A DNA stretch of 60,000 nt, taken from Antedon mediterranea. Taxonomy: Eukaryota > Echinodermata > Crinoidea > Comatulida > Antedonidae. A model generated the notes under the pieces. The model saw only the letters and a program-made list of their open reading frames with translations. It was not told the DNA's origin and ran no database searches. Position numbers and translations under genes: made by a program. Where the stretch lies: NCBI RefSeq assembly GCF_964355755.1, contig NC_092678.1:16776922-16836921 (forward strand), written 5' to 3'. Below are positions 1 to 11,816 of the stretch, piece after piece (position 1 is the stretch's first letter; every line of letters starts with the position of its first letter).

Positions 1-452
1 GGACCTTCTCCTCAATTAATTTTTCTATTTCAACTTTTCTAACTTCTTCTTTTTTATTAATAATATCAACTGCAGAAGCCAAGCTATCCAATTTGAGCAT
101 TATTGTTGATAGTGCTTTCCTAACACCAGACAATCCAGTTAATTCCCAAAGATTCTTTGCTAGGGCTAGGCCTACCCAGGCCCATCTGTGCTTCCACACA
201 TCCATCACACATCCAAATTAGATTTTTAGTTCCCTTTTGTAAAACATTGTATTCTCTAGCGGACATCGACTTTGTACAGCTTAAATGGACCCAAACATTA
301 CAGCTTTCACACATTAATGCTTTGTCCCCATCGTTTACCGTGTCTTCACACGTTCTACATTTTACCTTAGGCCCACTTTCGCTACTGCTGGGATCGGCCG
401 AAACACCTGCATCAGGCCGAAGAGAAGCCTCGTTGGACCTTTTTTTATTCAT
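1..452 (-). pseudogene. LINE ORF1 fragment with PHD zinc finger
   Basis: On the minus strand an ORF starting at 452 encodes a PHD-type zinc finger. CRTCEDTV is followed by CESC, then WVHLSC and WMCDGC, giving the Cys4-His-Cys3 spacing of PHD fingers. After about residue 95 the frame breaks near base 150. The other frame continues to the window edge with a Leu/Ile/Lys-rich helical stretch that looks like a coiled coil. PHD finger plus coiled coil is the usual layout of ORF1 in CR1/L2-type LINEs, so this is probably a decayed retrotransposon ORF1 rather than a host chromatin reader. The element's ORF2 would lie outside the window. Confidence 0.6.
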
Positions 453-548
453 ATTTAGATAGGCCTAGCAGTAGTCCAACTAAAGAAAATGATATATATC
501 TGGTTCAATGGTTCGCGAAGTACTTAGTTTAATGTTTTTATAGGTCGG

Positions 549-665
549 TTATTACAAAGTGTGACAACTTTTATTAAAAAGTGCGACAGGTATTACAAAG
601 TGCGACAACTTTGTTACAAAGTGCGACAGGTATTACAATGTGCGACAATTATTACAAAGTGCGAC
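549..665. repeat. 20-bp minisatellite, six units
   Basis: Six tandem copies of a unit close to TATTACAAAGTGCGACAACT, 16-22 bp each and slightly degenerate. No reading frame runs through it. The rest of 453-1177 is AT-rich with no recognisable gene. Confidence 0.8.
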
Positions 666-1177
666 GCAACACGCGGTACATTTTGTAGTAAAATTTACAG
701 GGTTAAGATTACGTAATTTCACATCATTTCGAGACATAGAGTCATAATTATAATAGTATAGTAAATAATTAACTGTGAAAGAATCTTTCATCTGTGTACC
801 GGTGCAGTTCCTGTTACATTTTCATCGACTCATTTTAAATAAACGAGACTCATATGAACTTTCTGTCTCTATACATTTGAAGCACGAATAGATTCCAAGA
901 TATATGTATGAATAATGTTATACCTCCTTAGCCCGATTTTCGGAAACGGAGAAAAGAATTGCGTCCTAGTTCGTCTTACAAATTGTTTTTGTCTTAAAAT
1001 GGTTTACTACTGAATGTGCGACCAACCGTAATAAATTAGATTAAAGGTAACTTTTATGGAATGTTATTTAGTGTTTCATTAGTACCCACATCCATCGATC
1101 CATTTGAGAGAAAATCTATAATTATAGTGTTATTATGCATGAGTAACTTCATTTAAAATACAATATAGAAAATCTAC

Positions 1178-1420
1178 CTTTTAAAATGTATAAGTCTCCT
1201 GGAGAATTAAGTCGACTATCGTTACTTTCCTTTGATGATATTCCAGTTGTTCTATCAACTCGATATATACCTTTCCACTCTGTCCAGTACAGATAGTTTC
1301 CATAAATAGCAATTCTATACGGGTCATCCAGCTCATTTATAATCGTTCTTCTGTTAGTTCCATCAAGGTTAGATTCTTCAATTAGGTCAGTTCCAAAATC
1401 ACACCAATACATTTTTCCAT
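1178..1420 (-). CDS. YWTD exon after the Thr-rich region
   Basis: The 243-nt exon runs from acceptor CTATAAG to donor AAAAG|GTAGAT. It encodes [37 protein letters not shown], and [10 protein letters not shown]. The Asp codon is completed by the preceding exon. This starts or continues a second propeller, with the remainder off the left edge. Confidence 0.75.
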
Positions 1421-4400
1421 CTTATAGTGAAAACAATGAGAGAACTATACATAAGTACATTTAAATAATGGTAATAATGGTACAGTTGAATACCGACATC
1501 ATGTATTGCACGGTGACCTCTATTCATTTATATTTGAACAAGGCCATATACATGGCTGCAGTCGCGTGCTCAAGTTTGTGTTTAAGCGCGCGTACGCATG
1601 CGATATATGCGCTACGCACGTAATTGTATTGTCATATATGACAATACAATTTATGAGTACCAAATTTTATTTAATTGTGATTCATGCTTGTGGAGATATG
1701 ATTACAAACGTGATTTCGTAAAATCGTGCGTAGACCGCGTAATTTTTGATTGCGCACTGTGAAAAACATAACCACATCGAGTCCTGGCCATAAGGAATAT
1801 ACTCCGAAAAATTGACTTAGCTAGATGAAACTGATATCAAGACAAGGCCATATACAAGTTAGTGTTTACCGACCGACCAACCGACCGACCGACTAACCGA
1901 CCGTTTGACCAACCGATCGACATAGTGAACTGTAGAGTCGCGTTGCACGCAACTCAAAATACAAGAAACCTTTTGTGGTCACTGATTCTGACAATGTAAT
2001 CACTGGTGAAAACGTTGTTGGTTCTGCACTTGTTGTTACTGGTGCTGATGGGTCAAGTATTGATTGAAACGTTGGTAATGCATCTGTCGTATGTAATAAA
2101 GCGCGTTTATTATCACCATTATATATCAATTTTTCGTTTCAGTTTTGTTTTTTAGATGTTCGAAATTCGGTATATAATTTGTGACTCAGCTTACTATGAC
2201 GGTTGGTCGGTCGGGATCGTTCGGTAAACACTAACTCAATTTTTCGCACGCGACTGCCATGTATATGGCCTTGTTATCGATATATTTAATCAGGCCTTTA
2301 GTTATCTCTGGTGCTTAAAGTTTTGTTAATTGATCTTAACTTCATAATTGAGGCGCACACACAGATACTTGCCAGAAGCTGGATCAACTACTGTCGTTAC
2401 GGTTTCTGTTGTGGTAGAAATTTCTGTAAAATAACATTTATGATAACAAAATGTGAATACAATTATATGCAAACTTCATGCATTTAAAATAAGTTAATCT
2501 TGGTTTGGTAGAGTTTTGATACAGATGTATTTACCATTTTAGGTAACTTAAGTGTATCGATTTGAATAAATTTACCTAATTCATAATGATCATAAGGATT
2601 CCCAATATAATCTGTCTTCAAGCCACCGATCATATCCTTATTTTTATTGCTTATATCACACTTAAATTGTGTTTTGTAATAATCAAAAGATCGACAAACA
2701 AACGATGTTTCTTCAATACAGCGTTTAGCACATTCTTCTGGGTTAACATTGTGTAAGTGGACATTGTTATGACCACTTATTGCAGAGTCTGGATATCTTG
2801 TAAATTTGGACAAATATACAACAAAAAATGGAAATTTTAATTTTAATTAAATATATACATTACAATTTATAATGTATTATTGTTAAAACTGGGCATATGT
2901 ACATTTAATGTCTCATCATCTATCATACTCCTCTTTAACCTTTTCAATTGAGTTGTCAGCAAATAAAATAAAATTTAGTAATAAAATTTATAACTATTAT
3001 GTATATCATTAACAACAAGGCCACATACATGCCTGCAGTCGCATGCTTAAATCTGAGTTAGTGTTTACCGACCAACAAACCGAACGGCCAACCGACTGAC
3101 CAACCATCCGACCAACCGACCGACATAGTGAGCTGTAGAGTAGAGTAGAAATACTACATGATGCTGCAATTTGCTATAAAGGAGAAGGTGTTAGATGAAA
3201 AAGGAAATCTTATAGATTATTTGAAGAGGTGGCAAGAGGAGAAAACCAAGGGCTGAAAAGAGAAAGCCCTACATGGAGATTCTTGATGATATTATTAAAG
3301 AAAGGTTGTAAAACAGAAATCTGGCAAAAATAGTGCATATTAAGGTTTAATGCGCAGTGCGCGTGGAAAAAACTGCCCCCTAATGGCAATTTTTGAAACG
3401 CTTAAAATTGCCTAAAGACTAGTCCAGATAGTCATATTTCCACTCTAATAAGATGCTGTAGGCATTTCCTGTTAAAAGCGAATAAACATGTGTTTTAGGG
3501 TAATTTTGGGGTGCTGAATTCAAATCTGCTTTTTACCAGACCCAATTTTTAGATCTTCACCCCTAAAATGTAAAAAACAAAATGGCCGCCATTTCAAACT
3601 TATTTTGGCTTATAACTAAACTTTTAAGTGACATAGCAAGTAAAAAATAGTGTCTATACCTATGTTTGTGATAGGCCTACTGAGGATTCCAAATATACTG
3701 TTATTAAAGTTGAAAATATTATATTTCAGCCGACATGTTGAAATCCAAGATGGCCACCATTTTAAATGTATTTTGGCTTATAACTTGACTTTTAAGTGAC
3801 ATTAAAAATGGTATCTATACCTATGTTTGTGATACTGAGGATTCCAATTATATTGTAATTAAAGTTGTAAACAGCCGCCATGTTGAAATCCAAGATGGCC
3901 GCCATATTGAAATTTTGTGTTATCACTTGACTTAAATTATGTAACATAGCAGGTTTAAAATGGTTTCTATAACCATACTTGTGATACTGAGGATTCCAAA
4001 TATATTGTTATTAATATTAGAGTTGTAAATATTCTATTTCAGCCGCCATTTTGAAATCCAAGATGGCCGCCATTTTAAACGTATTTTTGTCTTATGACTT
4101 GACTTTTATGTAACATAGCAGGTATAAAATGGTTTTCTACAACCATGCTTGTGATACTATGGATTCCAAATATATTGTTATTATTAAAGGTGGCTGCCAT
4201 TTGTTTAATAACGTACTCTTAAATCATACATATATCTTCCATGTACACTTAATATGGAATTAAATTGTGTCATAATGGTTGAGGCATAAATACAATATAT
4301 ATATATATATATTGATTTTCAATTTCATAAACTGATTAGCCAAAGTATTAGCATTCAGTCATATAGAAATTAGTACCTAAAAATTATGTAGAAATAAAAT

Positions 4401-5627
4401 AAGGCCACTCATTGCTCCAAACAAAACCTAGCCTTCTGATTGGCTGAAAGTTTGTGAAGACTTTTCAAATCACTGTGGTGAAGTTGTGGTAAGTTAAGCA
4501 AGTTATTATATATTTTGTATGAAAACTATTAATTTCATATTTAATTATTATACTATAAATTAAACTTATATATTTGTGTATATATTAGCACTAATTACAA
4601 AGCATATCGCTTAATGTTTATTGCGTAATAATTGTTTAATGGATTAGGCCGGCTATGTGCATGCTGGTCCTACATAACTAAGGGCGTGGTCCAGGTTTTC
4701 ACAGGTTCCCCGGGCACATAGAACTACATGCACAGTAGGCCTAGGATATTCCCAAAATAAGAAATGTTTCCCATTCGAAGTATACACACTCATAGTTTAA
4801 TAATATACCCTCTCTTGTTTTCTTTGATTTCTGCAAAAAAAAAATCTCTGTAATAATTTACTTTTTAATTACTGTAAAAATCTAGGCGTAGATTATGTTG
4901 ACCGGGCCAGTGAGAGGACGATCGACTGTACAGTACTACCATAAGTCCTCTAGGTGGATACAACTTATTTCTTGTCTACAAAGTGTACAGTAGTATGCTA
5001 ATAGAACTATTATTAGATTAGGTAGTTGGAGTAGTTTGGAGAGATACATCTATTTATAAGAGAGTACTTTATATTTATAGATATAATACCAATAGGTATC
5101 ATGTATTGGGATGCAATTCAACAGTTATGAATAAAACAACAAAAAACTCTGTATGCTTTTTTCTAGCTGTGAAATATAAAATTGTTAATTGAAAAAGAAA
5201 ATTGTGGGTGATCATTCCAGTATTTACAGTCTAAATTTGATCTTTATGCAACAATAGGCATAAATAATTTTTAAATTAACAGGTATAAAAGCAAATTGAA
5301 AGCCCTACGTACTCTGTATGTTAGAGGAAATAAACATAAGAGCAAATAAAGCCTTGACCACAGGATGGAATCAGTAGTACACGACTGTAATTATGTGTGG
5401 GGCAGGAATGATGGTAGTGCCAGTATAAAGTGTAATTTAGCCTCAAGGCAATATCATGTAGCTGGATTAGCTTGCAGAAATACAGTAGAGATTTCATGAG
5501 ACTTGGTGTGTGATGATTCAGTATGATAATTTGTGCTGTGAAAAAAAAAATTGCTGAATTATGAAGAAAATATTGTAAAATATAACAAGGAAGTTATACT
5601 ATAGTATAATTAAGGGGTAACCGTAAA

Positions 5628-5659
<32 letters not shown>

Positions 5660-8600
5660 ATGCAATGGGAATTACTAATAGTACGTAAACAGTACAATAT
5701 TAAGTTAAATTCATAGGCCGATATTATTTTATTATTATAAGGAAATCTGTTTTTGAATGAGAAAAAGCCGTCCCCACCCAGATTTGACCCAGCTATCAAT
5801 AAGGCTATAAACAGAATAGACCATTATTGTAGCCGGAATTTAGCGTAGACCTACTCGAGGCCTAGTAAGATTAGCTAGAAGAATACAGGTCAACCCGTAC
5901 CAATTCCAACTCGTACCCACATTTTGGTTTACTCGTACCCAAAATGTTGGCTCACTCGCACTCATCAAGGGCTGGCTCGTACTCTTCATGGGCTGACCAG
6001 TACCCATGTTTAATGCTATTAAATGTATATTTATATTACATACAGGTTGGTTTGGTTACAGGTTAGCCAAAGTTGGTACGATTTGACCAATTATTTGGGT
6101 ACGGGTTAGTCAAATTGGGTACGAGTTGGCATGGGTACGGGTTGACCAGCACCCAGAAAATGATAAGGTTCAACCCGTACCACTGTGCCAACTCGTTCCC
6201 ATGGTAGAATACTACTTACAGGTTAGTTTAGCCTAGCTGGGCTAACCTACCTCACCTTTCACATGCCCTCCTGATAAGTAGGCCGAAAATGCGACCGAAA
6301 TTACTGGAACCCTACCCTACTCGGCCTAGATAGTAGTGATCCGTAGTACCATGGAACTAGAAACACATTGTCCTCACAGTTGATGAAGCGATATATCCAA
6401 AGCTGATGGAGCTTAAGTGGTCTATGCAGAATACAAAGAAAAACTCATACCTCGCCTTGGTGGACTACATCCATGAATTTCTTTCGAGTAATTGGACAAC
6501 ATATGGAAGATTGTAGGCTGACTGATTTGTGGATCACATATGGCATTATTGGTACCAATGCAGCACACCATGTCATGGCAGGCAAAGCTTATGCACGTGC
6601 TATTAGGATCCACAAAATAACATTACCGGCTTTGTGGCAGCTTCTACTTCCTCGACTGTGCATGTATTTAGAAGAGAACGACAAAGTGTTGAATGATCAG
6701 ATCAATCGACAATCCAAACACTTTGATATCGAAGAGCTACTACAAACGTTATGTTCTGGAAAATTAATTTGCCAACAAACTGACAAATAACAATCCAATT
6801 GCGCAGTTCTGGTGGCAATACATGGATATGGTGGGCATTCTTTTGATGTTCGTTAGAGCACAGCGTGATGGTCTATGGGACCTCCATAAGTATGCATTCA
6901 GGAGAATGTAACCGTTCTTTTTCAGGTATGACCACACCCATTATGCTAGATGGGGTACCATTTACCTGAAAGAAATGGACTGCCTTCCACCTGAGGTACA
7001 CAGAGAATTCCAGAATGGCAACTTTGTGGTGAAAGAATCTGACCGAAAATGTAATCAGGTAGATCCTGACCACAGCCAAGAATGGTTAAATGGTACTGGA
7101 AAGAAATGTGGCGGTATTGTAGGGATTACAAAAACAACCACACCATTATCCAGATGGGCTCTATCGTATAACTTAAGAAGCTATATATCAGACCAAACAA
7201 GAAAAATGTTGATGATTGAACAGGACCATGACTATGTGCACAATGAGCTTACACCATCAAGAAAACGGCGAGATAACCTTGATGAGGAAAAGGTCACCTC
7301 AGCTTTCAGGGAATTCAAGGTATTTAGTGAGAAATATCATTCTTCAGTACTATAGAATATTTCTAAAAAGGATTTGGCATCAGAGAACATTCAACATTCC
7401 TTCCTTAATGCAGAGAAACTCGGACAAGAAAAACTGGATGAGTTTGTTGAATATCGTCTTCTACAGTCACATGATAGTACACAGCTAGTGAATTTCAATG
7501 ATGTTCTACACAGGAACAAACCACATACTTTCTCATCTATATACACAGTAGACTGCAAACACCGAAAAGGCAAAGAGACGACCATCAAGGCGGATAGAAA
7601 CATACTACAGCGACTAATAACAGCTTTTAAAGCAGGACGGACGGTAAACCTATATGAGATTCTAAAGCACGAGTTAATGCCTGTTCCAATCTCACTTGCT
7701 GCCATGAATATAAGTCTCCACACAGCAAACAAATCTGTTCTAGCTGATATGTTGACTGTAAATGTCCCAACCACATCCCAAGTGAAAATTAGTGGAACCT
7801 CTTGCCTAATAATTGACGGACAAGCGCTGACAATGGCCATAGGAAAGCCACATGAAAGTTCAAGTAATATTTATTTCACATAAATTTGTACATATTATAA
7901 CAATCCATTGTAATGGTGAAATAGGCACTCTGCTAATAAGCAAGCTTTTACATGCAAGGCCCTTACATAAACAATGAAAAATAAAACAATACAAAAAGAC
8001 AGAACTACAAAAAGGAGCTATTAATTTTAAACAACAATAGACTTGATAAAGATTTTACGTTTACCCACGTAATAATGCAGTCAGTGAGCAATATTATTAC
8101 AAATTTAACAATTGTTTGAGCACCGAACCATTTCATTTTTATAACCAATCATGTACTTCTTATTTAATTTATATTTGAATGAGTAAATAATTGTACAGTC
8201 CTTTATCTCATCCGATAATCTATTCCACACCATTGAACCCCTGTAAGAAAAACATTTTTGTCCAACGTTTGTTCGTTTGCGCTCAATAACAAGTTTGTCT
8301 TCGTTTCTTGTATAATAGCTATGATAGGATTCAAAGGTATAAAACAAATCATCGAATGAGGATTGTAACAAACCCTTATTATATTGAAACATGAGGGTTG
8401 AGATATTATTTTCGTATCAATCAAAAATATTTAGTGTTTCGGTGGCAATAAATAGAGGTTTTGAGGGATGTAAGAAGTGAACGTTACAAATAATACGAAG
8501 TGCCCTTTTTTGAAGAATGAAAAGTCTATTTAGATTAGTAATATTACCGGTGCTCTAGATTGAAAGGCCATAAGTAAGGGTAGGTAAGATTAGTGATTTA

Positions 8601-11600
8601 TAAATTATGAGAAGTACATGGTTAGGTAATATAGTTTTTAAATGATAAATGATTCATAGCACCAATGATTCTGGGTACTCTAACTGCAATTGCATTTACA
8701 TGATTTGTAAACTTCAGTTTATCATCTATGTCGTACACCCAAGAACTTCATGTTATCGACTCTATCAATAGTATCATGACCGATCATAATTTATATGTCG
8801 GACGTGTCTATAGTGACATTCCTTCCAATAAAAATCATGTATTTACTTTTATCTGTATTTACAATGAGTTTGTTATTTTTTAACCATTCATTTAAACGTT
8901 GGAGTTCCATATTCATAATTTGTACCGCATCAGTTATACATTTGTGTTGTAAGAATACATTTGTATCATCTGCAAACGTAATTATATTAGCACAATTACA
9001 TACTGATGACATATCATTAGTAAAAATTAAAAATAATAATGGACCGATAATTGACCCCTGTGGGACACCGTACTCAACTGGTCTCACTTCGGATTTATGG
9101 TTGCACACTTTGACATATTGTTCTCTTTTGTTTAAATAGCTACGATACCAATCAAGAACAACACCCCTAATTCCATAATAATGTAACTTATCCAGGAGTA
9201 TTTTGTGATCAAGTGAATCAAATGCCTTAGAGAGGTCTATAAATACTCCGATTGTTATTAGTTTATTGCCAAATGCATTTGATATTTTATCAAGTGCCTG
9301 TAACAACGCATGGGTAGTTCAGTGGCCCTCTCCGTGAATCCGAATTGAGACAAGTTAAGAATATTATGTTTATTCAGAAATGTAATAGTTTGGTCGTAAA
9401 CAATTCGTTCATATATCTTCGACAAGCATGGTAATATGGATATTGGTCGATAATTGCATATATCATTTTTATCACCTTTTTTAAACACCGGTATTGTTTT
9501 ACTTAGTTTCAGTTTATTGGGGAAAATTCCCGTTTCAAGCGATAAGTTAATTATTTGAGATATTGGTTTAGCCAATATATCACTATTACTCTTTATATAC
9601 TTAGCACCAATATTATCATGCCCACACGACTTGTTTGAATTTAGACCATTAATATATTTAGAGACGTCATATTCGGAGACTGGCATAAAAAACATTGATT
9701 TGGTTAGGTTATTACTCATATATCCCATAGCATCAGAATGGTCACGGTTGGCTTGTTCTGCCATGTGTTTCCCAATGTTTATAAAGTATAAATTAAAAGC
9801 CTTAGCTTTTTCTGCATGACTATTAAAAACCTGTGAAACACACGCATTTGGTCAGTATGCTGAGGTGTTTGCTAAATCAGTGTGTGATATGGGGTCAGAG
9901 TATGACCGAATTGATGTAGCTTTTGACAGATACCAACAATATTCCATTAAAACTGGAACAAGAATAAAACGTGCTAAGGGCTCAAGACCTATTCGCAGGG
10001 TAATAGAAGACCCATCTGTTCCTCTGCCAGACAAATGGATGAACTTCCTGTCACTCGGAGAGAATAAAGCAAACCTTGCAGAGTTTCTTTCTCATCAAAT
10101 CACAATGCATGCCTCATCTATTTCACCGAAAACCCTTGTAGTGTCTGGAGGGTTCAAGGAGATTACAGGTGTTCAATCAACGGATCTTAATATGGACATA
10201 TCTCTACTTCAAGCCTACCATGAAGAGGTCGATACACGCCTTGTACTTCATGCTTTGAACACAAATGCCGAAACTATTGTTGTGTCAGTGCGCGATACTG
10301 ATGTACTTGTTCTGTTAGTTGCACACTTTGGAAAGATGAAATGCAGTAAATTGTGGATGAAAGCAGGCACTTACAAGAAACCTAAATACATTGCCATCCA
10401 CAAACTCCATCAACAACTACTACCATGGAAAGTTCAAGCTCTACTACCTTTTCATTCAATTACTGGATGTGACAGTGTGTCACAATTTGCCGGCCATGGT
10501 AAAAACAGCATGGAAAGTGTTTCAAACATACGGAAAACTCCTGACAGATCTTGGTACAGGAGATATCACAGAAGCTATTAACAAATATGCCGAAAAATTC
10601 ATATGTTACCGTTACAAGGTGTCTGCTCACGTGGAGACTTGTGACAAAGCACGTGTGATACTCTTCTGTAGGGGGTGTCCGCAGGAGGCTTTGCCACCAA
10701 CATCTGATGCAGCGAGGCTGCATATTAGGCGTGCACATTACCAAGCTTCGGTATGGAAGCAGGCAATTGTCCCTACACCAGTTTTACCTCATGCTACAGA
10801 CATGGGGTGGACAAACGTTGATGGTCAATTGCTCTCGAAGTTGGTTACACTATCTCCTATTCCGAAGACGTGTATCGAGATAGTCACATGTAACTGCACT
10901 AAAGGATGTGTGAGCCGGAACTGCAGTTGCAGAAATGCTTCACTATCCTGCACAGAAGGATGTCGATGCATGCATGATCCCAAAGAAGATTGCAGAAACA
11001 CAAGACACTGAACACAAAACTGTTTATACATATTTCGGGGCATTTTGTTACTGTTTTTCATTTTATCAACAAACTTTTAAAGTTGTTTTTAACCTCGTCA
11101 TGAATCAAGAATTTCTTTTCAAATGTAACTCATACAATTGTACATCACAACAAAAACTAGATGTATCTCACTCCTGAGGACGAAGGTATATTGATCGGAA
11201 TATCAAGAAACTCAACAGATCTTTTCAAAACTAAAACATTTACTACATGCATTGATATATCAATATAAAAACTAGATAGTATGGTAATATCAGTATTCAA
11301 CACGGCAACTAAACTGGAGTAATGCCTATCTGGAATCATTGCCTGTTGTTAACCTATATGATTGCTTACAAATAATCGTTTATAAGCCAACCTATGTAAT
11401 TGGTGGCCATCACGCGGGAATTCAACATGGCGACTAAACGAAAACATTTACTTTAATAAGACTATATTTAGAGTCCTTAGCATCATAAACATAGGTAGGC
11501 CTATAGTCCCTACTTTTTTAAACTGATTGGTATATATATACAGTATACACAGGCACAGATATGTACATACGTCGAGAGTTATAAAGAGTCTCTATCCATT

Positions 11601-11785
11601 CAAATTTGAATAATGCAATGAAACCCCAGTGGTCTAATGGTTATATAGCATATCAAGCAGAATGTTCCGGGTTTGAAACTCGGTTCGAGCAACTTTTTCT
11701 CACAGGTTTCGTCATTTTTATTGTTTCTAATTAAATGTCAGTATATCACCGGGCGGTTTGGAAATTATTCTGTGCCTGTGATGTT

Positions 11786-11816
<31 letters not shown>

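Noticed and set aside
7391-7840. Minus-strand 149-aa ORF
   Set aside because: Shadow of the plus-strand transposon gene, whose conserved words are clear in the other frame.
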